A DNA stretch of 64,000 bases from the NCBI GenBank assembly GCA_002914805.1, contig JXTB01000116.1, positions 448,853 to 512,852 on the forward strand. The letters run 5' to 3'. Within the stretch, counting starts at the first letter, position 1. Each line of letters opens with the position of its first letter. Positions 32,672 to 46,102 of the stretch are shown here, in pieces. The notes below the pieces were generated by a model, which saw only the letters and a program-made list of their open reading frames with translations, did not search any database and was not told the DNA's origin. Position numbers and translations under genes: made by a program. The stretch is from Parasponia andersonii (Eukaryota > Streptophyta > Magnoliopsida > Rosales > Cannabaceae).

Positions 32672-35600
32672 AGTGATCGTTGATCATTGCTCTCGCTTTT
32701 GGTTTCGTATTACAGGAACGGATCATATGTGCTATGGATCACCGAGCTTGAACTCAGTTGCCAACGGATTTATAATTGGAGGTATTTCATCTTCTTCTAA
32801 TTTTTTCTAATCAGAATTTTATATGTTTTTACTTTCCATATATTGATGCAAGAACAGTACATGATGATTTGATTCATAGACGAACTAGCTACGAGTCTTG
32901 ATCAAATCAAATTTGGTTATATATAATCTTTTCTGACTTAATTTCTTTTTAAGTTCCAATTTTTTGTAGTGATCAAATTCATAATTGAAGATTTTTCTAT
33001 TTGGTATATGCAAACCATCACCACCACTTGTTTGCCAAACTGTATGAGTGATGATAAGTATTTCGAGGTTGCCAAAACACTAGATAGCTTGGAAATCAGG
33101 GGATATATACAAGATTCACCTTAGTTTTTCCTTGCTCTAAAACTTGACATTTAATAAAAATCCCGAGTACGAATGTGCTATAAGTGTCCTATTGGGTAAC
33201 ATAATTTATCTATATATAGACCTGAATTTAAGGAATGCATGGTGAGATTTTGTTTGGGGTTGAGGAAATTAATACTTCCATTTGATAAATTTGGTCATCA
33301 TCAACTCCATTTTCGATTTATTGCCTCGTGCTTTCAAATTCTTGTGTCTTTGTGTAATGAATTTGCCTGTTTTTCATTTGAGGCCTGAAAATTAACTCTG
33401 AATGGCGGAGATGAGTTTTGAGCTCTTAGAAGATAGAAGAGCCCTTCATTAAAACAGAGATGAAAAGGATTTTTGTTTTTCAAATTAGTTCCAGCTGAAG
33501 CAAAAAAATGTTTTAATTTACAAGATTAATTTCAATTGATCGGCATGTTTGGTAACATGGTTTTCGATGTCGTGTTATAGCCGAGATAGGTCTCTTTTGA
33601 TGTGATGTAGTAGAATCAAGGGAAAATTCTTTATATTTGACCGTCCGTGACCACAATAAACAGGTTCTCATATGGTAGCATGATCAAGTTTTCAAGTGAA
33701 CCGAGAAAACTATTTCCTATTGAGTTTTAACTTAATTTTGTTTTTCAATGATTTAGATGTTGTTGGGTCTTGAACACTATCTTGTACATGTTTCTAGTTC
33801 AGTTTTACCGGGTTCTAAACAAACATACTCACCAGTCAACTTGTTTGTGGGCTAAAAATCATTTACCTGAATGTTCATTGAGCAGTCTTGAGTAATGACC
33901 AAAAACTGCTACACCTTCACCAAATGAAAAATTTCAGTAGTGGATAATTCAAGCCAATGTTTTAATAAGAAATGAAAGTTCTAATTCAGGATTAATATAA
34001 CAATTGTCTTCAACTTAATTTTTTGGATAAAACAGCTACATCTTTTGTCAGAGTCTTCATATATTATGTTGATCTAGCTAATGAATTATATTTCATATTG
34101 TAAATAATGTGCAGCCGTTAATTGATTCATCATATATAACATAAGAGGAATGCTATAGGTCAAATTCATCCTCTAACTTCATTCTCTTCTCTTGACACGT
34201 GTTCAACTAATCTTATTAAACAATTCGCCCTAATAATCACACTTTTTTTATTAGTTTATTTACCACTCTACCACTTTAGTTTTTCACTCAAGTTTTATGC
34301 CCATTTGGATGAAGAAGTAAAGTAAGAAAGTGGCAATATAAGCAAGATTAGAAAGTTTAATTACTAGAGCGAACTACTTGACGAGATTAGCTCATGTATG
34401 CTAAAGTTTAAAATAAATTAATGTCTGAGAATTGTGCCTAGCATACCTTAAATCATAAAGTTTCTCAAAAGATTTTGTCAAAATACAAATCCAACCTTTA
34501 ATATGATGGTGATAATCTCTAACTGAACCATACATTTCGTTATCATTTTCTTAAATATCTTATTTCCTCAAAATTGCTTTTACTTTTTTCTTTCATAGTT
34601 TCTATAACTAATCTTATAACAGAACTATTGCGTTTATTTTATGACTGGAGAAAATGCTGGTTCTAGTTGGGTTTATTCCTGCTGCGGTGATAAACTTTCT
34701 CCTTATCCCATTTGGTCTGGATGCTCTCAACTTTGTAGGTACTAGTATTGAATGAACATCAACTAGAGTTCAATTAATATTAGTTGCTAATATATAGGAA
34801 TTAAGCAAAAACCTTGTAGATTAATTAGGACTCCAAGAGGTTCAACACATAGGCATATACTCCAAATAGAAGGATTATAGTGAAAGCTTTGCAGACTTTA
34901 AATTTTTAAGCAACAAGAATACTAAAGTTTAACCGTTTACTCATGGGGGAAAAAAAAAGTCCATCCGATATAAGTAAGGCCCAATAAAATGTAGTATTCA
35001 TCTTTCAACTTGTGACCTTGTGATTTAATACCCAAAAACAACCAACTTAACCTGGAAAATGATATTCATTATCAATAATGGTGATGAACATTATCATACG
35101 CGGCACAAATTTTTGCTAGTGTCAAGTGTGTTTAGTCCATTTGGGATAACCTTTATATATTAAAGTAAAAGTACCAAAATATGTTCCTACAAAAATGATG
35201 AATTCATACTTCTTTTAAAATATATATTTTTTTAGAAATCTATCCAATCACTCTTAAAACATCTTTAAAAATTATGCCAAATAGGCCTACTAGTATCACT
35301 ACTATAGTTATAATGAATAAAAATGCTCATTCTGCTTGCAAAGTACTCCCTTTGTAGCTTGACTACTTTACATTTGGTTGTATATATATTGGACTTAATC
35401 TCCTTAGCCTTTATTTGATTCCTGGATTTTGGCAAGCAAAAAGACTACTGGAAAAAATGCAAGAAAAATAAAGAAAAATATAAGATGCACTTAGTATAAA
35501 ATTCAAATCTTGTTCTACAAATTTAGAAATAATTTTTATATAAAAAATTAATAAAATATAAAAATTATTTTTTAATTTATAGAACATGATTTAAATCTTA

Positions 35601-36798
35601 TATCAAACACGTTTATAATTCCTAAAATTCTGAAAATAAAAATTGAGATTACGCAGCGTACGTATAAAATTTAGATAAAAACTGAGATTACGTGGCGCGT
35701 ATAAAACTTTGACAGAAAGTGAGAAAACAACATCATGCAGCAATAGTAACATGTGAGATAGATATATTTAAATATGTAATATATATATATATATATATAT
35801 ATATATCGCTAATCTAGATTAAAGACAATCTAGGAAAACAGTCAGACCGTTATAATTAAGAAAAGTAATTCATGTACTAGCTGTTTGTTTTTAGTTGTAC
35901 TTCAAATTTTGCTTCCCTGGTGAAAGAGGAGGCTTGTAAGTGTACCATAGAAACTTTTAACTGCTTTTCTGTGACATTCTTTATTTTAAAAAATAACATT
36001 CTGTATCTGGAAACCTTGCTTTTTTTTGGATTTATATCTCTATTATCAGCACTTAAGTTTAATATTTTAAGCAGGACCTTTTCTAAGAAAGATGAATATA
36101 TATATATATATATATATAGCTCCTAGTCTAGCCAAATCAAGCCACGATTGACTCAGTCATATGGTTGCCACGGATATTTTACGAAGCACGAATTTGTTTA
36201 ACAGATTTATTGAGCTTGTTTGATCGTTTGATTTGTGAAACAATATCCCATTTATACAAACACCTTTTTTTTTTATAGAAAGAAAAATGTTCTAATAGGG
36301 TTGATTAATTTTTGTGTACAAACCATCTAAGCCTTTCTGCCTGAATTTAATTGGGATGTGCCCCACTAGATTTTTGGTAGTTTTTATTTAATATATTAAT
36401 TTTTGAGAAAATAACTATTATGTCTCCAGTACTCAATATTAGAAAAAACGTAAGAATGCCCCCATAATATAATTTTGTAAGTCCAGTTAACTTCTTCTGC
36501 TTCTTCTTTTTTCTTTTTTTGGGGGAAAAGTGATCTGTAATTCATTAATTTGACTAATAGAATTATATTGAACCATACTACTTATTGTATTAATAATTTT
36601 TTTAGGCCAAATTTAGAAGTTAATTAGTACCCAATTACTTTAGATCCAGTTGATACGTAAAATTAAAAATAAATAAATAAAATTTGAGATTAAAAAAAAA
36701 GGTAGCAAAAGAATTTATTTCTAATTTAATGCCCTCACTACAATAAATTTGTAGCTCTGTCCATGCTTATGTTCATATATATATATATATATATATAT
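31885..36798. other. Intergenic DNA, no gene recognised
   Basis: Nearly 5 kb with only short, unconvincing ORFs. It holds a long compound (TA)n(TG)n microsatellite (32601-32672) and (TA)n tracts near 35778-35806 and 36097-36118. No domain, tRNA or transposon ends were recognised. Confidence 0.5.
32601..32672. repeat. Compound (TA)n(TG)n microsatellite
   Basis: About 44 bp of TA repeat running directly into about 27 bp of TG repeat. ORFs on both strands here are artefacts of the repeat (YIYI and HTHT strings). Confidence 0.95.
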
Positions 36799-38082
36799 AG
36801 AGGTTATTGTAATTTGGAAGACATATTCTTCTTACTTCGAAAATTTATAGCATGGTTCAAAATAGTTAATGAATATGCCATATTTAGTGAGTTCATCATG
36901 GAATCCATGCCAGAAAAGATGATTGTTATGCTTAGGTAATCTTATGCTATGTATTAATTAACTTAAGTTATATTAATTTCCGGAAAATCTTGTGTTTTCT
37001 TGTATGCCTGCAGAGAGATATTGACAATGAAAAGAATTAGAATTTACCAAGAAGGACAGCAGAAAGAGAGATAACTTCATCATTATGATCAACGGTATGT
37101 TGGTTAATTTCTATTTCTCCTTTTGCTTGCTTGATTGTGCGTGACTAAGAATAATGTGCATACTAATAATTCTCCTTTATTTTGATTTTGATTTTTTGTT
37201 CTTTGATTTTTTTTGTAATTTTGATTAAACTTAGAGGATGACATTAGACATTTGACAATGTCAGTGGATTGCTCTGAACCCACTTTGTTACCATGTGATG
37301 GACACTAATGATACTCAAATATTTTGTACTAGTTCTGATCTTGATAGCACATACTATGAGAGAATACGGAAACATTATTAGAATAAATAAATAAATAAAT
37401 GCTAATACACCGTTTAAGGGTAGACCTCAAACAATTAATAAAAGATTTCAGTCCTAAAGGGGTTGTGTACAACTTCTAAGAACAAGGATCCAAAAAGACA
37501 CCTTTTATACCAATACATGAATTGTTTGTGCGCAGTATTAGCATACACTAAAGTACAATATTTAGTACAATCAGCATAAAACAAAAACAAATAGGAAAAA
37601 ATATTTAAGGAAAGAAAGAAAATAAAAAAGAAAGAAAAAAGGAAGAAAATTCATAACTGCTAATTTCTTCATTCAAGAAAACCATATATGATTAAGAATG
37701 CATACACTGAAAATATGTCCTACTCGAGTTTCTTCATCCAATAACATTAGGTGTCATGGTCTATATATAATGTAAATTATCAGACTGATTCTTAATATAA
37801 ACTATCAAGCATTATTCTCAGCGAAGAAAAATAAAATTTAAGATTTTAATTTGTTTTTCCTCTGTAATTATTTCAGTGCAAAGTCTACCTAATAAATCTG
37901 TAAGTTGCAAGTAAATTTCAGTTAACAAAAGTCTCAAAAAGATTGCTTAAATTCTTAATATCTCAAAACATATGTGGTTCAACTATGCTGAAATGTCAAT
38001 CAACTTAATTGTGTGATTGAACTGTAACCTAGAATGTCAACCACATATATTAGTTTATTTAGATGATAGGGTGTTATTATAC

Positions 38083-38114
<32 letters not shown>

Positions 38115-38150
38115 CCAAATACATTATATATAGAAAGGGCAAATGGCTAT
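36799..38150 (+). repeat. Segmental duplication, copy 1
   Basis: The segment starting GAGGTTATTGTAATTTGGAAG contains two blocks that recur downstream in the same order. Block S1 (36799-37105; ends GTATGTTGGTTAAT) matches 38403-38720 and, partly, 38881-39056. Block S2 (about 37490-38150; starts AAAAGACACCTTTTATACC) matches 43195-43615. Bases 37140-37225 also match 40075-40163. Divergence is substantial, so the event is old. No ORF is conserved between the copies. Confidence 0.75.
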
Positions 38151-38400
38151 TCTTCCCTTCCAAAAAGTGTGGCGCATGAAGATACAAGCTAAGGTGGAGT
38201 CATTGTCTGCTAATTTAGCTATTAGTCCAAGATTCCAAATTACAACGGCAGAACCCTACATAACCTTTTGGCTTTATTTCTTTTTACTACTTATAGGAAA
38301 TTCTAACTAGCTAATTAAGAAATATTTGTATAGGCTCTATTAGTTTACTTGTAGAAAAGTCAAACCTTTATGTACAGATTATTGGTGCAGTAGTGTTCAT

Positions 38401-40163
38401 ATACGGAGGCTATAATAATTTAGAAAACATTATTCTTCTTACTTTGAAAATTAATAGACATTTTGGTCAAAATAGTTCATTAATGTGCCATATTTGGTGA
38501 GCTCATCGGGGATTCCATGTACATGATTGTGTTCAGGGAATTTTATGCTAGCTAATTAATTAAATTCTTCTGTCAATTTCCAGCAAAAACTTATGTTCTT
38601 CTTGTATCCTAGAAAGATAAAGATGAAAAATTTTACTAGGATTAGAAAGGGAAAATATACCAAGAAGCGAAGCAGATATAGACAGTATAACTATATAATT
38701 AATGGTATGTTGGTTAATAACTTATTTGCTTGGCCTGGTATGAATAAACCCCTTGCTCACATTTGACTTATCATTGAAATACCAATTCAATAGCAAAAGT
38801 AATCCTCTTTTACCCCAAGGCTAACAATTTTCAAACAGAAACTAAGAATAATTAGCCATTTTACCCCTACATTTTCCTCTGTTTAGGCAATCTTAGTCTA
38901 GGTAATTAACTTAAGTACTTCTATTAATTTCAAGCAAAAACTTATGTTTTCTTGTATGCTAAAGAGATGAAGAAAAATTTTACTTGGTTCAAAACAGGAA
39001 TAAATACTAAGAATATAGAGAACATCACCATCATGATTGATGTATGTTGGTTAATTATTATCTGTTCAATTAGTCATTTTAGCCTATGACTTTTGCTATT
39101 AATATGAATTATTTTCTCCCTCACATTTGATTTCTTATTGAAGTGTCATCTAAATAGCAAAATTGTTTTTTTTTTACCCTAAAGGCTAACACTTTTCTAA
39201 CTGAAATTAGAGAATAATTAGTCATTTTACTGTCCTATTTTTGTTCTTAGTATGAACTTACCCTCTTCCTCCTCTTTTCCTCTCCTTAACTCTTGACGTT
39301 TTTTACTCTAGTCCCACCTAAAAGAAAAAAAATTTCCTCTTTTATTGTTTGCCTAATTCCCCCAAATGCAAACACCATGTCATTAGAAAATTTATGCAAT
39401 TAGCTTTATTGGCTTACATAATCTACCACTATTATTTCATGCCTTTCTTTTTCTTTTTTTTTTTTAATAACAAAATTACCATCTATGTTGTAATACAATC
39501 TAACTAGATTTTCACAAATTTATGTGAAGGGAAAAAAAAATATAACAAAATTTCAATCATTTCCATTTTTTTAGGGAAAAAAATTAACTAAAAAATTAGA
39601 AGGATCTAAAATTTTCTCAATTAAATCCAAGGTTTTCTTCTACAACCAAAATTTGTGCCCCACTATCTCCAGCGCTTTTACTTGAAATTGGTAAAAGCAC
39701 TCATCCGTTCTTAACCAAATTTACCCAACAATTTATGTAAGCTAACATAAGGTCATGTTACCAATTTTCAATGGCACCTTTTTCCTTTCTCCTAAGTAAA
39801 AGGTGAAGAATTAGGTGAGTAAAATAAATTCATATCAAGAGCAAACATTAGAGGCTAAAATGACTAATTATTCTTTTATTTTCATAGGTTTACTAACGAC
39901 ATTAATCTTAAGAGGTGAAAGAGGAACTATTTTGTTATTTTGGTAGTATTTGAGTAGGAATTCGGAAGTGACGAAGTAAATTAATTCAAAAGTGATAAAA
40001 CAAATTCATGTCAAAAGCAAAAATAAGGGGTAAAATAACTAATTGTTATTTCAATTCCTCCTTCTTCTCGAAGAATGTATGTGATTTAGAATGTGCACAC
40101 TAAGTTTTAGTCAATTTGTTCATCTATATTTTTTATTCTTTGATGAATTTGAAATGTTGATTA
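38401..40163 (+). repeat. Segmental duplication, copy 2, left part
   Basis: Contains S1' (38403-38720) and a partial third S1-like copy (38881-39056), both ending near TATGTTGGTTAAT, then AT-rich spacer and the segment homologous to 37140-37225 up to the LTR of copia element C. The remaining homologous block lies beyond that element, from 43195. No gene seen. Confidence 0.7.
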
Positions 40164-40722
40164 TGTTAGGGAATAACCTCCCTAATAAACACACGATAGT
40201 AGAAGTGATAAAATAAATGTGAAAAATAATGTCAAAATAAAATAAATAAGACACACAAAATTAGCGTAGTTCACTAATTTGGCTACGTCCACAGAGCTGC
40301 TGCAGATCTTTACTATAAGGAGAAAAAAAATCTTCATAAGTATTTACAAACACTCTCAACACTCCTCACACTTAGACCCCGAATACATCCAAAAGAAAAA
40401 ATTTTATTTTTTTCTAATTCTCAAAGAATAAAATCTCACAATTTTATTCTGACTTTTTAACACTTGGTGTCTCTTACTTTCTAAGATGAAGACAAATGAG
40501 GAATATGGTCTCTATTTATAGGTTTGAGATAGCCAGCCCCTACCAGCTCTTCACATGTTTTTTCCTCATAATTTCCTTATATATCACATATTTTGTACAC
40601 AATTTGTGTCGTGTTTTGTTAGCTACCAGGAGCATTTAATGCTCATTACATGGTTAGATAACCGTGTCTTTGTTGATATATGATAATAGCAATTAATACT
40701 TTTTACACTTCACATGTTAACA
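40164..40722 (-). repeat. 3' LTR of copia element C
   Basis: 559 bp, plus-strand ends TGTTAGGGAATAACC and CACATGTTAACA. On the minus strand the sequence just before it, CAAGTAGGAAAT, fits a degenerate copia polypurine tract. Only one LTR is present, so the limits rest on TG/CA ends and on the position of the tract. Confidence 0.8.
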
Positions 40723-41069
40723 ATTTCCTACTTGAAGACTAATTTTAATTATATCTTCACACTCGATCAATGCAGCAGCTAATCTCCCTATTGTTATTCT
40801 TGCAAGTTGATTGAAGCCGAACATAACTTCAGTTTGTCAATAGTCACCGTCTTCGTTAACATATCCGTTGGATTTTTGCTTCCTGAAATCTTTTCTTGCA
40901 CCAAGACTATATCTTCATACCAAACTTATATATGCTTTGTCCAAGCATGATACACAGGGTTCTTCGTAAGATGCATAGCACTTTGACTGTCACAATACAA
41001 AGTTTTCTTCCTATAATTCTGAACCAGTTCTTCCAAGAAACTCTGCAACCAGATCAACTCCTAGCTTGC

Positions 41070-41900
41070 TTATATCACAGCAACGTACTCTACTTCAATA
41101 GTGGATAGAGCGACAATCTTTTGTAGCTTTGAGACCCAGCTGACTGCCGTACTGCCTAATGTAAACACATATCTAGTGGTACTTTTTCTGCCGTCTATAT
41201 CACCAGACATATCAGCATCAACATAGCCCTGTAGACCCAAATCTGACTTTCTAAAGTATAAGGCTATGTTGCTGGTACCTCTCAAATACCTAAGAATCCA
41301 CTTCACCGCTTCCCAGTGTTGTTTTCCTAAATTGCTCATATATCGGCTCATAACTCTCACTGCATGTGTTATATCTGGTCTGGTACATACCATGACATAT
41401 ATAAGGCTACCAATAGTAGAAGAATATGGTACCTTGGCCATGTGAGCTTGCTCCTACTCTGTTAAGGATGACTGTTCCTTGGTTAGTTTGAAGTAATTAG
41501 CTAAAGAAGTACTTACAGACTTTACACCATTCATGTTGAATCTGTTAAGCACTTTCTTTATATACTCTTTTTGAGATAGCTTTAAACTCCTATTCATCCT
41601 ATCTCTAGAAATCCGCATCCCAAGGATTTGCTTTGTAGCTCCCAAATCCTTCATAGAAAACTCCATTGACAATTCTTTCTTGAGCTTATCAATTTCCTCC
41701 ATATTAGCTCCAGCAATCAACATATCATCTACATATAAAAGTAGAATAATATAGGAATTGTCAAACCTCTTCACGTAACAATAGTGATCTGCTTGGTATC
41801 GTAAGTAACTATTGTTACTCATAAACGCATCGAACTTCTTGTACCACTGTCTTGGAGCCTGTTTCAGGCCATATAGGTTCTTTTGAAGTTTGCACACCAT
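41070..41900 (-). pseudogene. RT C-terminal half and RNase H of copia C
   Basis: ORF 41900-41454 has the RT segment LQKNLYGLKQAPRQWYKKFD and the catalytic YVDD in LLLYVDDMLIAG. ORF 41441-41070 has YVMVCTRPDITHAV, RYLRGTSNIALYF and the RNase H start YVDADMSGDIDGRKSTTRY, ending EVEYVAV. A stop and frame change at 41441-41454 separate them. Confidence 0.9.
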
Positions 41901-42005
41901 TCTCTCATTCTCTTGTACTTCAAAACCTTGTGGCTACTTCATGTAAATTTCTTCCTTCAGGTCACTATGAAGAAATGCCGTCTTGACATCTAATTGTTCT
42001 AGATG

Positions 42006-42269
42006 CTAGTCTTCTTTAGCCACCAACCCAAGTACTATTCTGATAGTGGTCAATTTGATTACTGGAGAGAAAATCTCAGTGTAATCGATGCCTTCCTTCT
42101 GTTGAAAGCCTTTGACAATAAGTCTTGCCTTGTACCGTTTACTATCATCATGTTCTTCTTTTATTCGGTACACCCACTTGTTGTGTAATACCTTCTTTCC
42201 TTCTGGTAGTTCTGCTAATTCACATGTCTGATTGGACTCCAGTGAGTTCATTTCATCTATCATGGCCAA
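42006..42269 (-). pseudogene. RT N-terminal part of copia C
   Basis: Reads NQTCELAELPEGKKVLHNKW, KARLIVKGFQQKEGIDYTE and FSPVIKLTTIRIVLGLVA, the start of RVT_2. A stop at about 42006 (TAG in place of a Gln/Trp-type codon) interrupts the link to the next block. Confidence 0.9.
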
Positions 42270-42449
42270 CTCCCACTAGGTTGACTCATCATGCTACACT
42301 GCTTCTTCATAAGTCTCTAGCTCGCCTTTATCAGTTAATAGAATGTAATGCAGTACTAGGAATTATCTCTGAGGTGGTCGAATTGTTCTAGAAGATCTTC
42401 TGAGTTCACCCACTCGGGTTTATGGGTCTGTTGTTGGTGCTACAACTTT

Positions 42450-43157
42450 TTAATCTTTCTCGCCATCATTAATCTTCATTTTATCTGTTGAGATCTCATT
42501 TAATAGTATTACCCCAGCCTTTTTTACTTCAGGACATATACTATCAGCTCCGGTGCTCAATCTGTCCATGTACATCACTTTCTCATTGAATATGACGTCT
42601 CTGCTTCTGATGATCTTCAGATTTTGGTCATCCCAGAAACGATAACTAAACTCAGCATCACTATAACCAATAAATAAATATTTTTTAGACTTGGAATCAA
42701 GTTTATTTCTATTAGTAGGGTCTATATGAACATAAGATAGACAACCAAACACTTTCAAGAAATAAAGGTTTACCTTTTTACTGCTTCAGACCTCTTCTAG
42801 TATTCTACAATCTAGTGGTACTGATGGCTCTCTATTAATAAGATATGCAGTAGTGTTAATTACATCGGCCCAAAATATCTTTGGCAACCCTGCGTGCAAT
42901 CTCATGCTCCTTGCATGTTCATTCAGGTTTCTGTTCATTCTTTCAGCAACACTATTCTGTTGAGGTTTCATTGGAATGGTTTTCTCGAACTTGATCTTAT
43001 TATTGGCACAATATCTCTTGAAACCGTCATCATCATATTCTCCTCTATTATCAGAGCGCAAGTATTTCACCTTCAGATTAGTTTCATTCTCAACTATGGC
43101 TTTCCACTTCTTAAAGAATTCATAAACATCAGATTTATTTTTCAGAAAATAAACTCA
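42450..43157 (-). pseudogene. Integrase part of copia C
   Basis: From the right: VYFLKNKSDVYEFFKKWK, then KYLRSDNRGEY (second catalytic Asp), PQQNSVAERMNRNL (third-residue region) and the C-terminal copia tail FGCLSYVHIDPTNRNKLDSK. The first catalytic Asp and the zinc domain are missing because the element is truncated at about 43160. Confidence 0.9.
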
Positions 43158-43194
43158 TACTTTTATGCTCGAATCGTTTTAAAGCTATCTAAGC

Positions 43195-43615
43195 TTCCAA
43201 AAGACACACCTCTTATACCAATACATGAATTGGTTGAGCGCACAACATTACATGGGTCATGGCTAACCATCATGCAAATCATGAGCCTGATTCGTAATAT
43301 AAACTGTCAAGCTCTATTCTCAGCCAAGCAAATGTAAATACAGGATATTAATTGGTTTGTCTTCTGTTATTATGTCAATATAACGTGCTAACTAATAAAT
43401 CTGCACGAGGTTCAAGTAAATTTCAGGTAACAGAGTGTGACAAGATTGCCTAAAGTAAATTCTTAATTTCTCAACCTAGTGTGATTCAACTATATACTGA
43501 AGTAACAATCAAAATTAATTATGTGGTTGGACTATAACCTGGAATGTCAGCCACATAATTAGTTTAGATGATAAGATGTGATTAAATATAAAGGGCAAAG
43601 AGTTATTTTGCCCTT
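43195..43615 (+). repeat. Segmental duplication, copy 2, right part (S2')
   Basis: AAAAGACACACCTCTTATACC and the following ~400 bp match 37490-38150 in the same orientation with many substitutions and indels (for example shared GGAATGTCAGCCACAT / AGAATGTCAACCACAT). It lies right of the truncated copia C, so the element sits inside this duplicate. Confidence 0.7.
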
Positions 43616-44428
43616 ACTTCTAGTATGATTAGTACTGAGACTACACACCATGATCATCACATGCATCCTAATTAATGGAATGGAAGTCTCTGGCTCTTGT
43701 TTATAATTTCCTGTCATATACATGCAAAACATCATTAGTGTTTTCCATTTGTATCATCATAATTAGAGTTCCCTTTGAAAATTAAGAACAGTAGAACTAA
43801 TAGTACCATTCCTCTTTGGAGGTGGTTCTGTGGTCCATATATGGCTATATCTAGAAGTGGGTATCTAAGAACCAAAGCAAGAAATGACAGAGAGGGAGAG
43901 AAAAGACTTGAAGGTAGCTAAGGGGGAATGGTTCTGATCGTTTTGGATAAGGTGTGATGAACATTGAAGAAAAGGCCAGCCTTTGCTGCAATTTTTTCGT
44001 ACACTAATAATTGGGTTAATGCACCAAATCCAAAAATCCTAAGAAATAAATAAAAGGTAAATTAGAGGATATTTTCTATCTGCACACAAGGGTAAGTTAG
44101 TACTTACCACAATAACTCGTCTTACCGCAAAAAACTTTAAACAAAAAAAATTAAAAAGAGCAGTATTAACTGTTCCTTTCAGTATTACTAGTACTACACT
44201 TTAGTTGTTCTGTTCAGCCAAACCCATATTTGGGTGTTTCCCACTTGGACAAATTGGTATCCAATCCAACCACTACCCAATTTGACAAGGTGTACTACTC
44301 TCTTCCATTCATCTTCTAGGGTTTCTGATCACCTCTAGTTCTACTGGTTTTCTCTGCTCGCTTCTAGGGCTTTTTTTTTTTTAAAAAAAAGAAAAAAATC
44401 TTGAGAAAAAAAAAAAAGCTAAAAACCA

Positions 44429-44459
<31 letters not shown>

Positions 44460-46102
44460 TCTCTTTCTCTTGGACGATCATGTTCTTGTTTGAATTTTTT
44501 TCTTCTAAGAGGAGGAAAAAAAATTAAAACAGAAAGAAAAGTCCAAAGAGAGTAGATCTTGAAACTAGCTTGTGGAAATGGGGGTCTTTATTAGCTTCTT
44601 TTTAGGGTTTGTGACAGATCGATATAGTTTTCTACTATTAAAGTCCCAAAGAGATGTACTGGAAGAGATCTCGAGGCTTAGAAAATAGCTGTTCACACTT
44701 CGAAATTAACAGCTTTAATTTCTCTGTTTACTGTCTATTTATAGGAAATTATTCTAGCTAGGGTTCCACTGTTGTTTTGGACTGGTAGCTAAATCAGCCC
44801 AGTGACTCATTTATCTCTCTCTATTACCTGGTATCATCTTAGCTTGTATAGTCATACACACCACACTGAGATCTGAACTAGGTTCAAGGGTTCTGCTCAT
44901 CTGGTCTGTATTTTCAATTGTACCGATTTATTTTTTTGCTGGGATTTTAATATTTGTTTCGTAACTCTTATGGAATTAAGATCTCTTGACTGAGAAATCA
45001 GACATTGAGAGATTAGAAAAGGAGTGTGTGTGTGGTTAAGGCAGGTAAAAGGAGAAGATTTTCTTTCTATTTGTGGGGATTCTTTCTTTGATCTCTTCTC
45101 CTGCCTAGTAATTATATTATCTGGTCAATTTTGGCTCCATATATATATATATATACCAATTTTAATCCATTTAGGAGTCATGATGATGAAGTGTTAATTA
45201 ACTTGATCATGTGGCATATAAAAAATCTTATTATTTTTTGTTGAGAGAATATTTGAATTATATTTTCAACATAACTGTTCCTTTAAAAGTTTAAATCCAG
45301 CGATAAATAACCCACCCAAAAAACAATTAAATGGAGCAAAGAAACTTAGATATGCATCATGCACGGCAGCATGGTAAAGCCTAATTTTTGGCACACGAAG
45401 GCTTAAACTGTGAATCTTTTGGCACATTAGTGCCTGATTTGTTTTTGCGATCTTTAGCTACGTGAAATTTTTAGAATAAATATGATAAATGGCAGCCACT
45501 TGATTCGTTTTTTTTAATTGAAAAAAAATTTGAGGTTCTAGTACATGCGCTTATTACATAATTCACTTGATATTATTAACTTTTGTGACAACTGACAATG
45601 TGTCAAAAGAGACATGATTTAGGGGATAAAGCATATATCTGACCTTTAATATATTTATTCGTGTTTTGCTAAATTAAGAATACTTCTTAAAAATTTGCTT
45701 AGTATTCACATTCCAAATGTTTAATAAAAACTTATAACGATGAAATGTAACTTTAGAATACAGGGGCCGCTTTCAAAGAGGAAAAAAGAAATTGATAAAT
45801 TGAGGGAGCGAATCAATTCAAAATTGATGGAATATGAGGTCTGTAAACACTAATATGTCTGTATCTTTTTTTTCTTTACTTTTGCCCTTTTTATTGTTCA
45901 CATATTACAATATCCTCGTGAGAAGAGTTAGATGACAATTTAACAAATCTATTTTATTATAATATTGTTAATTATTAAAAACCACGAGATAGTTATGCTT
46001 TGATAGTAAATAAGAATTGATAGGGAAAAAAAATGTTACAAATGCAAACTATTGAGATTGTGATGATTTTGTTGTGGTAAACTGTGAACAATAAAGCCTT
46101 TT
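43616..46102. other. Intergenic DNA with 5'UTR-like and homopolymer stretches
   Basis: No ORF with a recognisable domain. Around 44300-44380 there are CTTCTAGGGTTT-type words common in plant 5' leaders. They are followed by long A and T runs (about 44380-44455) and a donor-like CAGGTAAAAG near 45042. An unspliced non-coding transcript is possible but unsupported. A (TA)n tract lies near 45139-45154. Confidence 0.4.

Larger units (their letters stand above)
40164..43160 (-). mobile_element. Ty1/copia element C, minus strand, 5'-truncated
   Basis: The coding-sense 3' LTR is at 40164-40722, with a polypurine-like tract on its right. Minus-strand order from the right is integrase (partial), RT, RNase H. 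The 5' LTR, leader, gag, protease and integrase N-terminus are absent; homology stops at about 43160. Sequence motifs are of the TNT1-like copia type but clearly a different family from A and B (different LTR). Stops and frameshifts separate the pieces. Confidence 0.9.

Noticed and set aside
32520..32810. ORFs on both strands at 32520-32810
   Set aside because: Artefacts of the (TA)n(TG)n microsatellite.
43800..45120. Possible primary microRNA or 5'UTR-like region
   Set aside because: I looked for the common conserved plant miRNA words and for a long stem and found none; leader-like words alone are not enough.
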